Assembly (NCBI GenBank): GCA_026932425.1
Contig: JAIXKN010000089.1
Span: 1-51,952, forward strand
Length of the DNA: 51,952 nt
Direction: 5' to 3'
Source: Burkholderiales bacterium
GTDB lineage: Bacteria > Pseudomonadota > Gammaproteobacteria > Burkholderiales > Burkholderiaceae_C
Below the pieces are notes generated by a model, which worked only from the letters and a program-made list of their open reading frames with translations, had not been told where the DNA came from and ran no database searches. Numbering within the stretch: the stretch's first letter is position 1; each line of letters begins with the position of its first letter. The translations under genes and the position numbers were made by a program. Positions 18,420-28,249 of the stretch are shown piece after piece.

Positions 18420-19361
18420 TCAGGCAAGAAAGCGCTGCAGCAGTGCGGCCAGCGCCTCGGGCTGGTCGTGGTGCAGCATGTGCCCGGCGCCGGCCAGGCG
18501 CTCGCGCTGCACGCTGGACACCGCGTTCAGCCGCTCATGGAACTCCGCGCGCGAGTAGCGCGTGCCCCACCAGCGCTCGGTGTCGGTCAGTTCACCTTCG
18601 ACCCAGAGCAGCGGCGCGCGGATGCGCCGCCAGCAGGCGAGCACTTCGTCGACCCGGTAGAGCACCGGGTTCACGTGCTTGTGCGCGGGGTCGGCGCGCA
18701 GCGCGTAGTGGCCGTCGTCCTCGCGTCGCGCCCAGTGCGAGGCGAGCCAGCGCGCGCGCTCGGGCGCAAGCCGCGGGTCGCTCGTGATCAGTCGCTGGGC
18801 CACGTCCTCCAGGCTCGCGTAGGGGCGCAGACGCGCCGGCGTCTGGAGCTGGTCCAGCCACTGCGCCAGGCGCTGCGGCGCCTGCTCGGGCTGGCTGCGC
18901 GGCAGGCCGAAGCCCTCGAGGTTGACGAGCCTGCGCACGCGCTCGGGCCGCACGCCCGCGTAGAGCATCGCGACGTTGCCGCCCATGCTGTGGCCGAGCA
19001 GGTCGATCGGCCCGTCGGGCACGAGGCGCCGCAGCAGCGCGTCGAGGTCCGCGAGATAGTCGGGGAACCAGTAGCTGTCGGCCGCCTGCGCCTGCGTCTG
19101 CCCGAAGCCGCGCCAGTCCGCCGCGAGGATCCAGCGCACCGGGCCTTCGAGCGCGTCGAGTGCGTCGACGAGGAACTGGTACGAGGCGCCCACGTCCATC
19201 CAGCCGTGGACCAGCACGAGCGGCGGACGCGCAGGGCTTGCGAGCCCTTCGTCGCCCCAGGTCGTGAGGTGGTAGCGCATCCCGCGGATCGGCTCGAAGC
19301 GGCTGCGGCCCGCGCGGCGCGGGGCGTACGGGCGGGGCGGGGGATCGATCGGGCCGGACAT
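18420..19361 (-). CDS. Alpha/beta-fold hydrolase
   Basis: 313 residues from the ATG at 19361 (another ATG lies two codons upstream; the long frame from 19487 is not family-like). The oxyanion-hole segment is LVLVHGWMDVGASYQF near residue 47, the nucleophile elbow GHSMGGNVAM with Ser ~124, and the catalytic His is in GAGHMLHHDQPEAL near the C terminus. A cap region rich in Arg/Trp sits between ~175 and 260. This is an esterase/epoxide-hydrolase-like class; the substrate is unknown. No signal peptide, so cytosolic. It is divergent from ubiU over 233 bases. Confidence 0.85.
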   Translation of the reverse strand: MSGPIDPPPRPYAPRRAGRSRFEPIRGMRYHLTTWGDEGLASPARPPLVLVHGWMDVGASYQFLVDALDALEGPVRWILAADWRGFGQTQAQAADSYWFPDYLADLDALLRRLVPDGPIDLLGHSMGGNVAMLYAGVRPERVRRLVNLEGFGLPRSQPEQAPQRLAQWLDQLQTPARLRPYASLEDVAQRLITSDPRLAPERARWLASHWARREDDGHYALRADPAHKHVNPVLYRVDEVLACWRRIRAPLLWVEGELTDTERWWGTRYSRAEFHERLNAVSSVQRERLAGAGHMLHHDQPEALAALLQRFLA

Positions 19362-19594
19362 GGGCATCGATTCTGGCCGTGATCGCGATGGGGCGGCGCG
19401 GTCGGGGTCGCCGCTGTTCCTCGTTGCGGCCCCGCGTCGGGGTCCTTCCTTGAGATCCTTCGTGGCGATCCTCCGCCGAGGCGCCACCGGCGTGACCTGC
19501 CCGCTTCCTGCGCGGGGTCAAAACCCTGGCGCGCGCCGGTGCCTAGAGTGCCGGCCCACCGTCTGCGCTGCGGCGCCAGCTTTTCCTTCCCTCC
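19362..19594. other. Divergent intergenic region, hydrolase / ubiU
   Basis: 233 bases between divergent genes. I looked for an FNR/Anr box (TTGAT-N4-ATCAA) expected for an anaerobically induced ubiU promoter and did not see one; no clear sigma-70 or sigma-54 element either. Confidence 0.4.
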
Positions 19595-20608
19595 ATGATG
19601 ATCACCAAGAAGCCGGCGCTCGTGTGCCCGGCGGGCTCGCTGCGCGCGCTGACGCTGGCCGTCGACGCCGGGGCCGATGCCGTCTACCTGGGCCTCAAGG
19701 ACGCGACCAATGCGCGCAACTTCGCCGGCCTGAACTTCGACGACGCGCAGGTGCGCGAAGGTGTCCGCTACGCGCACGCGCGCGGTGCCGAGGTGCTGAT
19801 GGCACTCAACACCTACGCCGACGCGCGCGACACCGGTCCCTGGCAGCGCGCGGTCGACCGCGCCGCCGAGCTCGGCGCCGACGCGCTGATCGTCGGCGAC
19901 ACCGCGGTGATGGCCTACGCCCGGCGCACGCACCCCGGGATGCGGCTGCACCTCTCGGTGCAGGCCTCGGCGACGACCTACGAAGCGATCGAGTTCTACC
20001 GCGAGCGCTACGGCATCAGCCGCGCGGTGCTGCCGCGCGTGCTGACGATGCAGCAGGTCGCGCACGTGATCCGCAACACGAGCGTCGACATCGAGGTCTT
20101 CGGCTTCGGCAGCCTGTGCGTGATGGTCGAGGGGCGCTGCGCGCTCTCGTCCTACGTCACCGGCCAGTCGCCCAACACCGCCGGCGTGTGCTCGCCGCCT
20201 GCGGCCGTGCGCTGGGAGGAAAAGCGCGACGGCGGTGTCGACGCGCGCCTGGGCGGCGTGCTGATCGATCACTACGCACCCGACGAACCGCGCGGCTACC
20301 CGACGCTGTGCAAGGGCCGCTTCGACGTCGAGGGCGAGCGCGACTACGCGCTCGAGGAGCCGACGAGCCTGAACACGCTGGCGATGCTGCCGCAGCTGAT
20401 CGACGCGGGCGTCAAGGCCTTCAAGATCGAGGGCCGCCAGCGCAGCCCGAGCTACGTCGCCGAGGTCACGCGCGTGTGGCGCGCGGCGATCGACGCGGCG
20501 ACCTCGGGCGCGCGCTATTCGGTGCAGCCGGCGTGGTCGGCGCAGCTCACGCGCTGGGCCGAAGGGCAGCAGCACACGCTGGGTGCCTACGACCGCCCTT
20601 GGCGCTGA
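19595..20608 (+). CDS. ubiU: UbiU, U32-family protein for O2-independent ubiquinone synthesis
   Basis: 337 residues. UbiU with UbiV forms an iron-sulfur heterodimer needed to hydroxylate the ubiquinone ring without oxygen, using prephenate as the oxygen source. The U32 start LVCPAGSLRALTLAVDAGADAVYLG is replaced here by positions ~9-33; four cysteines at about residues 175, 182, 198 and 238 (GSLCVMVEGRCALS, TAGVCSPP, PTLCKGRF) have the spacing known for the [4Fe-4S] ligands of E. coli UbiU. The KIEGRQRSPSYVAEVTRVWR signature of U32 proteins closes the chain. It is followed 20 bases later by ubiV. Confidence 0.93.
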   Translation: MMITKKPALVCPAGSLRALTLAVDAGADAVYLGLKDATNARNFAGLNFDDAQVREGVRYAHARGAEVLMALNTYADARDTGPWQRAVDRAAELGADALIVGDTAVMAYARRTHPGMRLHLSVQASATTYEAIEFYRERYGISRAVLPRVLTMQQVAHVIRNTSVDIEVFGFGSLCVMVEGRCALSSYVTGQSPNTAGVCSPPAAVRWEEKRDGGVDARLGGVLIDHYAPDEPRGYPTLCKGRFDVEGERDYALEEPTSLNTLAMLPQLIDAGVKAFKIEGRQRSPSYVAEVTRVWRAAIDAATSGARYSVQPAWSAQLTRWAEGQQHTLGAYDRPWR

Positions 20609-20628
20609 AGGGACCGAAGGGATCTTCC

Positions 20629-21603
20629 ATGACGAACATGACGCAGAACGCCGCGGGGCAGACGCGGCCGCTCTCGATCACGATCGGTCCGCTGCAGTAC
20701 TGGTGGGCGCGCCCGGCGATGATGGCCTTCTACGCCGAGGTGGCCGAAAGCGCGGCCCGCCGCGTGGTGCTGGGCGAAGTGGTGTGCTCGCGCCGCAACG
20801 AGTACAAGTTCGACGACTGGGTGGCGCTGGCGCGCGACCTGAAGTCCGCCGGCAAGGAGGTCGTGCTGGCCACGCAGGCGCTGGTGATGTCCGAGGCCGA
20901 GCTGCGCACGCTGCGGCGCATCGCCGAGCAGGACGAGTTCGCGGTCGAGGCCGGCGACGCCTCGGCGCTGCACGTGCTGTGGCAGGCGCAGCAGGCGCGG
21001 CCGCAGCGCCCCGGCTTCACGATCGGCCCGCACATCAACGTCTACAGCCGCGAGGCGCTGCAGGAGCACGCCGCACTCGGCGCGAGCTGCTGGGTGCCGC
21101 CGCTGGAACTGGCGCTGGATGCGATCGGGCGCATCAACCCGGAGGCCGAGCGCGTCGCCGGGCCGGCCGGCCCCATGCAGACCGAGGTCTTCGCCTTCGG
21201 GCGCATGCCGCTGGCCTTCTCGGCGCGCTGCTTCACCGCGCGCCACCACCGGCTGAACAAGGACGAGTGCGAGTTCCGCTGCCAGCAGGACGCCGACGGC
21301 CTGCTGCTGAAGACGAGCGAGGGCGACGCCTTCCTCGTGCTCAACGGCATCCAGACGCAGTCCGCAGCCTTGCACTGCGTGATCGGGGAAGGAGCAGCGC
21401 TGCGTGCGGCGGGTGCCACCGGCGTTCGCCTCTCGCCCTGCAGCCGCGGCTTCGCGCGCGTGATCGCGCTCTTCGACGCGGTGCTCAACGCCGGCCTGCC
21501 CGCCGCCGAGGCGCTCGCCGAGCTGCGCGCGCTGGATCTGCCGGGTGCACTGGTCGACGGCTTTGCGCTCCGGCAGCCGGGCATGGCGCCGCTGGCGGCC
21601 TGA
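20629..21603 (+). CDS. ubiV: UbiV, U32-family partner of UbiU
   Basis: 324 residues from the ATG at 20629. Recognised by the opening LSITIGPLQYWWARPAMMAFY, the first ligand Cys in LGEVVCSRRNEYKFDDW (~52) and a cluster SARCFTARHHRLNKDECEFRC (~201-217), matching the four-Cys layout of E. coli UbiV (one early Cys, then three spaced about 12 and 4 apart). It works with UbiU in anaerobic ring hydroxylation. The gene lies directly after ubiU and before ubiT, so the operon is intact. Its presence implies that the organism makes ubiquinone under low oxygen, as denitrifiers and phototrophic relatives do. Confidence 0.93.
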   Translation: MTNMTQNAAGQTRPLSITIGPLQYWWARPAMMAFYAEVAESAARRVVLGEVVCSRRNEYKFDDWVALARDLKSAGKEVVLATQALVMSEAELRTLRRIAEQDEFAVEAGDASALHVLWQAQQARPQRPGFTIGPHINVYSREALQEHAALGASCWVPPLELALDAIGRINPEAERVAGPAGPMQTEVFAFGRMPLAFSARCFTARHHRLNKDECEFRCQQDADGLLLKTSEGDAFLVLNGIQTQSAALHCVIGEGAALRAAGATGVRLSPCSRGFARVIALFDAVLNAGLPAAEALAELRALDLPGALVDGFALRQPGMAPLAA

Positions 21604-21700
21604 GCCGCCCATTCCCGACACATCGCGCAGCCATTCCGCATCCGTTCCGCACCCATTGCGAGCCCGTGCCTTCGACGCCCGTTTCCTGGAGAGATCCCGC

Positions 21701-22156
21701 ATGACCGCAAGCCCTTCCAGCACCAAGCCCGCCTCGCCCTTGCCCCTGCCGCCGGGTTTCGAGCAGGCGGCGCAGCGCCTGCGCGGGCTCGTGCGCAGGC
21801 TGCCGCCGCAGCCGCCGTCCTTCGTCGCCGCCCGGCTGCTCGACCGCGTGCTGCTGCCGCGCCTGGACGAGGGCCAGCGCCGCGACCTGTCCGAGCGCGT
21901 CGTCGAGGTCGAGGTCGTCGAGCTCGGGCTGCGCGTGCGCCTGCGCCTGGGTGCGCGCGGCTTCGAGACCGCGTCCGACCGGCAGGAGCCCGCGCTCGTG
22001 ATCCGAGCGCAGGCGGCCGCCCTGTGGCGACTGGTGCGCGGAGAGGACGACGCCGACCGGCTCTTCTTCGAGCGCGCGCTCGTGATGCAGGGCGACACCG
22101 AATACGGCCTGGTTCTGAAGAACACGCTGGACGCGATCGGTCCGCTGTGGCGGTGA
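21701..22156 (+). CDS. ubiT: UbiT, SCP2-domain accessory protein for O2-independent ubiquinone synthesis
   Basis: 151 residues from the ATG at 21701, 97 bases after ubiV. A SCP2 (sterol carrier) lipid-binding fold is suggested by RVVEVEVVELGLRVRLRL, then PALVIRAQAAALWRLVRGEDDADRLFFERALVMQGD (positions ~105-140), where the F-F-x-R-x-L-x-M-x-G-D pattern is typical. UbiT binds ubiquinone precursors and is the anaerobic counterpart of UbiJ. Pro-rich N terminus (~1-20). Identification rests on domain features plus the ubiUV neighbours. Confidence 0.88.
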   Translation: MTASPSSTKPASPLPLPPGFEQAAQRLRGLVRRLPPQPPSFVAARLLDRVLLPRLDEGQRRDLSERVVEVEVVELGLRVRLRLGARGFETASDRQEPALVIRAQAAALWRLVRGEDDADRLFFERALVMQGDTEYGLVLKNTLDAIGPLWR

Positions 22157-22254
22157 TCGCGAGCCCGTGCGGGCGCTGATGCGCGGGCAGCGTTGCACGC
22201 TTTCGACAGGGTCGTCACGGTGGGCGATGCGAGGCTCCGGGAGGCGACGTCACA

Positions 22255-22794
22255 ATGGCGCCGATGAACGCTCCTGCTCCCACTCCCGTCACCGCCTTCA
22301 AGCTGCGCCCCGCCGAGCTGCGCGACGTGCAGCCCATCGTCGGCATGATCCGCGAGCTGGCCGAGTTCGAGCAGCTCACGCATCTGCTGCAGGTGACGCC
22401 CGAGAAGCTGCGCCCGCATCTGTTCGGCGAGAAGCCGGTCGCGGAGGCGATGGTCGCGGAGGTCGACACCGGGCAGGGCGGCAAGCCCGAGGTCGCGGCC
22501 TTCGCGCTCTTCTTCACCAACTTCTCGACCTTCCTGGCGCAGCCGGGGCTGTACCTGGAGGACCTCTACGTGCGGCCCGCGTTCCGGCGGCTGGGCATCG
22601 GTCAGGCGCTGCTGCGGCGGCTGGCGGCGCTGGCCAACGAACGCGGCTACGGTCGCTTCGACTGGTCGGTGCTGGACTGGAACGCCAGCGCGATCGCGTT
22701 CTACGAACGCATGGGTGCGACGGTGATGCCGGACTGGCGCGTCTGCCGCGTCGCCGGCGACGCGCTGCGGGCGCTGGCCGAAGACCCGGCGTGA
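22255..22794 (+). CDS. GNAT-family N-acetyltransferase
   Basis: 179 residues; the ATG at 22255 has GGGAGG ten bases upstream, better placed than for the ATG at 22264. The acetyl-CoA site is in LYVRPAFRRLGIGQALLRRLAALA (~108-131), preceded by PGLYLEDLYV, and DWNASAIAFYERMGA follows near 150. This EDLYV-x-P-x-x-R-x-x-G-x-G...W-N-x-x-A-x-x-F-Y pattern is that of the spermidine/spermine (SSAT-like, diamine) acetyltransferase branch; the substrate is likely an amine but is not certain. The next gene starts inside its stop (GTGA), implying translational coupling. Confidence 0.85.
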   Translation: MAPMNAPAPTPVTAFKLRPAELRDVQPIVGMIRELAEFEQLTHLLQVTPEKLRPHLFGEKPVAEAMVAEVDTGQGGKPEVAAFALFFTNFSTFLAQPGLYLEDLYVRPAFRRLGIGQALLRRLAALANERGYGRFDWSVLDWNASAIAFYERMGATVMPDWRVCRVAGDALRALAEDPA

Positions 22795-23645
22795 AGCCGC
22801 GCGCGCCCGCCCGGGTGCTCGCGGCGCTCATCGTCTGCGGGGCAACGACGGCGGCCGGCGGCGCGATCGATCTCGACGCGCTGTGGGATTTCGCGCAGCC
22901 GCAGCAGAGCGAGCAGCGCTTTCGCGCCGCGCTGGCGAGCGCGCAGGGCGACGATGCGCTGATCCTGCGTACCCAGATCGCGCGCAGCGACAGCCTGCGC
23001 GGGCAGAGCGAGGCCGCGCTGGCGGAGCTGGACGCGATCGAGCCGCAGCTGGCCACGGCAGGCGCGGCCGCGCGCGTGCACGCCCGGCTCGAGCGCGGGC
23101 GCGTGCTGCGCTCGGCGCTGCGGCCGGCGGACGCGGCGGTGCCGCTGCAGCAGGCCTTCGAGCTCGCGGACCGCGCGCAGCTCGAGTTCCTCGCCACCGA
23201 CGCGCTGCACATGCTCGCGCTCGTGCAGCCCACGCTCGAGGCGCAGATCGCGATGAACCGGCGCGTGCTGGCCTACGCACGCAACGCGCGCGATCCGCGC
23301 GCGCGGCGCTGGGAGGCGGTGGCGCTGAACAACATCGGCGTGGCGCTCAACGAAGCCGGCCGCCACGAGGAGGCGCTCGCCGAGCTGCGCCAGGCGCAGA
23401 CGGCGTACGAGCGCCTGGGGCGCGTGCGCAACGCGCGCGTCGCGCGCTGGATGGTCGCGCACACGCTGCGGCTGCTCGGACGGCTTCCCGAGGCGCTGTC
23501 GATGCAGCGCGCACTCGAGGTCGAATGGGCTGCCGACGGACAGGCCGACGCCGCGGTCTTCGACGAGATCGCGCTCATCCATGCCGCGCGCGGCGAGGCC
23601 GAACGCGCCGCCTACTACCGCGCGCTGGCAGCACGGGCGCGATAG
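22791..23645 (+). CDS. Putative secreted TPR-repeat protein of unknown function
   Basis: 284 residues from a GTG that overlaps the acetyltransferase stop by four bases. A basic start and hydrophobic stretch (residues ~8-22, ending TTAAGGA) resemble a Sec signal peptide. The rest is helical with tetratricopeptide-like repeats: one around residues 175-205 (ALNNIGVALNEAGRHEEALAELRQA is its consensus-like core), and weaker copies before and after. It is Ala/Arg/Glu rich and shows no catalytic motif. Translational coupling suggests cotranscription, but a functional link with the acetyltransferase is only inference. Confidence 0.7.
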   Translation: MKPRAPARVLAALIVCGATTAAGGAIDLDALWDFAQPQQSEQRFRAALASAQGDDALILRTQIARSDSLRGQSEAALAELDAIEPQLATAGAAARVHARLERGRVLRSALRPADAAVPLQQAFELADRAQLEFLATDALHMLALVQPTLEAQIAMNRRVLAYARNARDPRARRWEAVALNNIGVALNEAGRHEEALAELRQAQTAYERLGRVRNARVARWMVAHTLRLLGRLPEALSMQRALEVEWAADGQADAAVFDEIALIHAARGEAERAAYYRALAARAR

Positions 23646-23688
23646 CCTGCGCGGCGGTCGCGTCCCGACGCGCGCGGACGCTGCGGGA

Positions 23689-25269
23689 TCAGGGAGCTGC
23701 AGGCGCGAGCCTGAAGGCTGAGACGACGCAGGCCAGCTGCTGCGCCTGCGCCTGCAGTGACGCCGCCGCGGCCGCCGACTGCTCGACCAGCGCGGCGTTC
23801 TGCTGCGTCATCCGGTCCAGTTCCAGGACCGAGGCGTTGATCTGGCCGATGCCGCTGCTCTGTGCACTGGCCGCGGCGGTGACTTCGGCGATGGTCTGGG
23901 CCACGCGCTGCACCGAGGCGACGATCTCGTCCATCGTGCTGCCTGCGTCCCGGACAAGGCCGGCGCCCGATTCCACCTTCTCGACCGAGGCGCCGATCAG
24001 AGACTGGATCTCGCGCGCGGCCTGCGCCGAGCGCTGCGCGAGGCTGCGCACCTCGCTGGCGACGACCGCGAAGCCGCGCCCCTGCTCGCCGGCGCGCGCG
24101 GCTTCGACCGCGGCGTTGAGCGCGAGGATGTTGGTCTGGAAGGCGATGCTGTCGACGACGCCGACGATCTCGGAGATCCGGCACGAGGCATCCTTGATCT
24201 CATCCATCGTCGTCACGACCTGGGCGACGATGTGCCCGCCGCGTGCGGCGACCTCCGAGGCGCCGGATGCAAGCCGGTTGGCCTCTGCTGCAGCATCGGC
24301 CGACTGCCGCACGCTTCCGGTCAGATGCTCCATCGACGCTGCGGTCTGCTGCAGGCTCGAGGCGGCCTGCTCGGTGCGCGTGCTCAGGTCCTGGTTGCCC
24401 GAGGCGATCTCGGTGGAGGCGTGCGAGATGCTGCTGCTGGCCGCGTGCATCTGCATCACCATGCCGTGCAGCGCGTCCTGCATGCGTCCCATGCCCTGGA
24501 TCAGTTCCCCCACCTCGTCGTGCCGGGGGCTGCCGATCGCGTTGCCGAGCTCGCCCTGGGCGATGCGCTCGGCCAGCTCCCGCGCCTGCGCGAGCGAACG
24601 CGCCAGCGTGCGCAGCGTCGTCGTCGTCAGCGGGATGAGGACGAGCAGGGCGACGGCAACCGCGGCGGAGATCAGCGCCAGCATCAGCCGGGCGCGCGCG
24701 GCCAGTGCCGTCTGCGTCGTGCTCAGGTTCTCCCGCGCATGCTCGGCCATCGCTGCCAGGGCCTTGTCCGCGGCCAGCGTGAACTCCTGCACCTGAGCGG
24801 CGTAGGCGCCTGCGGCCGCGGCGTCGATCCGCGCCTCCTCGACCTTCTGCAGCACCGACGCGATTCCCTCCTCGTAGCGGGCGAGCTGTGCGAGCACCGC
24901 GTCGATCTCCCCGTCGCTGCCCTCGCGCGCGCCGTCGTGCTCCCGGGCCTTCGCCAGACCCGCCCGCAGCGCCGCCAGGCTCTCCTGCCACGCCCGGCGC
25001 CAGTCGGCGGCCTCGTTGGCGTTGTTGGCGTTGATCATCACCTCCTTCTCGAAGCGCTGCAGCCGGCCCAGGGTCGTGCGCAGTTCGCCGGTGTCGACGA
25101 TGGCCTGCACGCGGCCTTCAAGCTGCTCCTGCAGCGTCGCGCGCGTGTCCTCCAGCGCCCAGTAGCCCAGTGCCCCGATGGCAGTCAGCAGCAACAGCGA
25201 GAAGACCGTGCCCAGCGTCAGCCGGGCGCGCAGCGAGAGCCTGCGCAAGAGAATCGAGATCGCCCTCAT
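23689..25269 (-). CDS. Methyl-accepting chemotaxis protein
   Basis: 526 residues, Tar/Tsr-like topology: transmembrane helix ~16-36, a ~150-residue periplasmic four-helix-type sensor with conserved [15 protein letters not shown], second helix ~190-212, HAMP, then the signalling coiled coil with hairpin tip [21 protein letters not shown] and [23 protein letters not shown]. No NWETF-type C-terminal pentapeptide is present, so methylation enzymes would have to act without that tether. The ligand is unknown. The start is six bases from the stop of the upstream HD-GYP-like gene, so both are cotranscribed. Confidence 0.92.
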   Translation of the reverse strand: MRAISILLRRLSLRARLTLGTVFSLLLLTAIGALGYWALEDTRATLQEQLEGRVQAIVDTGELRTTLGRLQRFEKEVMINANNANEAADWRRAWQESLAALRAGLAKAREHDGAREGSDGEIDAVLAQLARYEEGIASVLQKVEEARIDAAAAGAYAAQVQEFTLAADKALAAMAEHARENLSTTQTALAARARLMLALISAAVAVALLVLIPLTTTTLRTLARSLAQARELAERIAQGELGNAIGSPRHDEVGELIQGMGRMQDALHGMVMQMHAASSSISHASTEIASGNQDLSTRTEQAASSLQQTAASMEHLTGSVRQSADAAAEANRLASGASEVAARGGHIVAQVVTTMDEIKDASCRISEIVGVVDSIAFQTNILALNAAVEAARAGEQGRGFAVVASEVRSLAQRSAQAAREIQSLIGASVEKVESGAGLVRDAGSTMDEIVASVQRVAQTIAEVTAAASAQSSGIGQINASVLELDRMTQQNAALVEQSAAAAASLQAQAQQLACVVSAFRLAPAAP

Positions 25270-25274
25270 GAGGT

Positions 25275-26393
25275 TCAGCCGAGCGAGGAGAGCAGCCGCT
25301 CGAGCGGCATGCAGAACCCGCCGGCACGATCGCCGACGACCGCCTGCACTGCATGCCGGGACTCGGCGGTGTCGACGCGCCGCGGCGTGGCCAGCTTCGC
25401 GCCGCTGGCGGTCGTGAAGCAGGCCACGATCGGCGTCGTCACGGTCGGTCCGCGGGCCACGACGATGCCGAGCTCGCCCCCCTTGAGCCGCACGAGGCAG
25501 CCCGGCGGGTAGATGCCGAATTCCTTGACCAGCGCCGCGATCATCGGGTGGCCCGGGTCCTGCATGAACATCTGGCGGCCGGCCTGGTCGGCCAGCAGCG
25601 CCTCGCGGTGCGAGCGCGAGGCGAGCTTGGCGGTGTAGATCTCGGCGCGGCGCACGAGCGAGGCGATCTCGCCGACGTCGCTGCGCCCGCTCGGGTAGCC
25701 GTTGCCGTCTTCCTGTTCGTGGTGCCGCGCGACCGCCTGTAGCCAGTCGTCGTCGCCGACGCCGGCCTGCATCAGGATCTCGACGCTGCGCATCGGGTGC
25801 GTCAGCAGCTCGGCCCGCTGGGTCGGCGTCGGCGCCGCGCGCTGGCGCGCGAGCTCGCCCTGCAGCTCGAGCATCGAGAGGTTCATCGTCAGCGCGACCT
25901 TGAAGGCGCGCTCCAGGGTCGCGGTGTCCCAGCCCAGGCGCTGACCGACCAGGTGGGCGCAGATCGCGGTGTGCAGTGCGCGTTGCGCGCCGTAGGCGAC
26001 GTCGGCGTTGGCCTCGCGCGTGAGGATCTGGAAGATCGCCAGGTCCGGGTCGCGCTCGACGAGCCCGAGCACCGCGTCGCTGGCATCGTCGAGCGCGGTG
26101 CGAAAGCTCTGCCCGCGCGGATCGACCAGCACCGTGCCCACGCGCGCGAGCCCCTCGTGCCACATCCGCGGCAACTCGGTGCGGGCGACCTGGCGCGCGC
26201 GCTCGCGCGGGCTGAGCAGTTCGTCCAGATCGACGAGCGCGCCGCGCTCGAGCAGCGCAGCGAGCTGATCCTCGCTCTGGATCACCTGACCGCGCGCCAG
26301 CAGCAGCGAGCGGTCGTGGTCGCGCACGTTGAAGGGCAGGGCTTGCCCGACGACCATGCGCTGCCTGACGTTGGAGAGGGCGGTGAAAGGCAT
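25275..26393 (-). CDS. Degenerate HD-GYP domain protein
   Basis: 372 residues from the ATG at 26393. An N-terminal ~130-residue module precedes an HD-GYP-like fold. The first His ([13 protein letters not shown], ~135), the His of [13 protein letters not shown], the [15 protein letters not shown] segment (~222-236) and the [19 protein letters not shown] end are recognisable, but the metal-binding HD pair of the HDxGK motif is replaced by [11 protein letters not shown] (~165-175) and the terminal Asp ligand of ADxYDA is Glu/Thr. C-terminal [19 protein letters not shown] is usual for long HD-GYP proteins. c-di-GMP hydrolysis is therefore doubtful; a binding or scaffold role in chemotaxis signalling is possible given the adjacent receptor gene. 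Confidence 0.8.
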   Translation of the reverse strand: MPFTALSNVRQRMVVGQALPFNVRDHDRSLLLARGQVIQSEDQLAALLERGALVDLDELLSPRERARQVARTELPRMWHEGLARVGTVLVDPRGQSFRTALDDASDAVLGLVERDPDLAIFQILTREANADVAYGAQRALHTAICAHLVGQRLGWDTATLERAFKVALTMNLSMLELQGELARQRAAPTPTQRAELLTHPMRSVEILMQAGVGDDDWLQAVARHHEQEDGNGYPSGRSDVGEIASLVRRAEIYTAKLASRSHREALLADQAGRQMFMQDPGHPMIAALVKEFGIYPPGCLVRLKGGELGIVVARGPTVTTPIVACFTTASGAKLATPRRVDTAESRHAVQAVVGDRAGGFCMPLERLLSSLG

Positions 26394-26494
26394 GTTGACG
26401 GACCGGATCGGGAAGTGCGGCCTGGCCACGCTTTCGGCGCCGGCCGGGAAAACTTGAAGCCGCCAGGGGCGCGGCATGCGCGTAGAGTGACGCC

Positions 26495-28240
26495 ATGAAC
26501 GCCAAGACCGCTTCCCTGGCCGCCCCTGCCGGCCACGCCGACGCCTACGTCCAGCTGCACCAGGGCCTGCGCTGGCAGGTGCCGGCGCGCATGAACATCG
26601 CGCAGCTGTGCTGCCGGCGCTGGGCCGAAGACCCGCGGCACGCGCGGCGCACCGCGCTGCGCTGGGAAAGCGAGGCCGGCGCGCGCGCCACGCTCAGCTA
26701 TGCGGCGCTGCAGCGCGCGGCCAATCGTCTGTCCAACGCGCTGCGGGTGCTGGGCGTGCAGGCCGGCGACCGCGTCGCGCTCGTGATGCCGCAGCGCCCG
26801 GAGACGGCGATCGCGCACATGGCCGTCTACCAGCTCGGCGCGGTGGCGATGCCGCTGTCGATGCTCTTCGGGCCCGAGGCGCTGGCCTACCGGCTGCAGG
26901 ACAGCGAGGCGTGCCTGGCGATCGTCGACGAGAGCGCGATCGACAACCTGCTCGCGGCGCGAAGCGGCTGTCCGGCGCTGCGCACCGTCGTCGCCGTCGG
27001 CGCCGCGGCCGGCCGGGGCGACGCCGACTGGGAGGCGCTGCTGGCCGCGGCCGGCAGCCGCTTCGACCCGCACGACACCGCCGCCGACGACCCCGCGGTG
27101 CTGATCTACACCAGCGGCACGACCGGTCCGCCCAAGGGGGCGCTGATCCCGCACCGGGCGCTGATCGGCAACCTGCCGGGCTTCGTCTGCAGCCAGAACT
27201 GGTTCGGCATGCCCGGCGCCGACGACGAGGTCTTCTGGAGCCCCGCCGACTGGGCCTGGACCGGCGGGCTGATGGACGCGCTGCTGCCCACGCTCTACTT
27301 CGGCCGCACGATCGTCGGCTACCAGGGGCGCTTCGCGCCCGAGCTCGCCTTCGAGCTGATGCAGCGCCACCGCGTCACGCACACCTTCCTCTTCCCGACG
27401 GCACTGAAGGCGATGATGAAGGCCGTTCCCGAGCCGCGGCGGCGCTACCGGCTGCACCTGCGCGCGGTGATGAGCGCCGGCGAGGCGGTGGGCGACGCCG
27501 TCTTCGACTGGTGCCGCGACCACCTCGGCGTCGTCGTCAACGAGATGTTCGGGCAGACCGAGGTCAACTACATCGTCGGCAACTGCGGCACGTACGTCGA
27601 TGCCGCCGGGCGCCGTCACCCGGGGTGGCCGGCGCGCCCGGGCAGCATGGGCCGGCCCTACCCCGGGCACCGCATCGCGGTGCTCGACGAAGAGGGGCGC
27701 GAGTGCCCGCGCGGCACACCCGGCGACGTCGCGCTGCACCGCCTGGACGTGCACGGCGACCCGGACCCGATCTTCTTCCTCGGCTACTGGTGCAACGACG
27801 CAGCGACCGCCACCAAGTTCACCGGCGACCCGGCGTCGAGCTGGTGCCGCACCGGCGACACTGCGGTGATGGACGAGGACGGCTACCTCTGGTACCAGGG
27901 CCGCAGCGACGACGTCTTCAAGGCCGCCGGCTACCGCATCGGGCCGAGCGAAGTCGAGAACTGCCTCGTCAAGCACCCGGCAGTGGCCAACGCCGCGGTC
28001 GTGCCCAAGCCCGACGCCGAGCGCGGCGCGCTGGTGAAGGCCTACGTCGTGCTCGCACCCGGCCACCAAGGCAGCGAGGCGCTCGTTGCCGAGCTGCAGG
28101 AGCATGTGCGCGGGCGGCTTGCGCCCTACGAGTACCCGAAGGAGATCGAGTTCATCGACGCGCTGCCGATGACGACCACCGGCAAGGTGCAGCGCCGCGT
28201 CCTGCGGCTGCAGGAAGAAGAGCGCGCCCGCACGTCCTGA
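26495..28240 (+). CDS. Acyl-CoA synthetase (AMP-forming)
   Basis: 581 residues of the ANL adenylating superfamily: forms acyl-AMP then acyl-CoA. The P-loop-like motif [14 protein letters not shown] starts near residue 203; the Mg/AMP motif [12 protein letters not shown] is near 350; the hinge [23 protein letters not shown] is near 467-490 and the catalytic Lys is in [12 protein letters not shown] near the C terminus. Overall similarity is to acetyl/medium-chain acyl-CoA synthetases of the AcsM/ACSM type. Divergent from the HD-GYP gene by 101 bases; the ybaK gene begins nine bases downstream. Substrate chain length cannot be read from the sequence. Confidence 0.88.
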   Translation: MNAKTASLAAPAGHADAYVQLHQGLRWQVPARMNIAQLCCRRWAEDPRHARRTALRWESEAGARATLSYAALQRAANRLSNALRVLGVQAGDRVALVMPQRPETAIAHMAVYQLGAVAMPLSMLFGPEALAYRLQDSEACLAIVDESAIDNLLAARSGCPALRTVVAVGAAAGRGDADWEALLAAAGSRFDPHDTAADDPAVLIYTSGTTGPPKGALIPHRALIGNLPGFVCSQNWFGMPGADDEVFWSPADWAWTGGLMDALLPTLYFGRTIVGYQGRFAPELAFELMQRHRVTHTFLFPTALKAMMKAVPEPRRRYRLHLRAVMSAGEAVGDAVFDWCRDHLGVVVNEMFGQTEVNYIVGNCGTYVDAAGRRHPGWPARPGSMGRPYPGHRIAVLDEEGRECPRGTPGDVALHRLDVHGDPDPIFFLGYWCNDAATATKFTGDPASSWCRTGDTAVMDEDGYLWYQGRSDDVFKAAGYRIGPSEVENCLVKHPAVANAAVVPKPDAERGALVKAYVVLAPGHQGSEALVAELQEHVRGRLAPYEYPKEIEFIDALPMTTTGKVQRRVLRLQEEERARTS

Positions 28241-28249
28241 CGATCCCGC

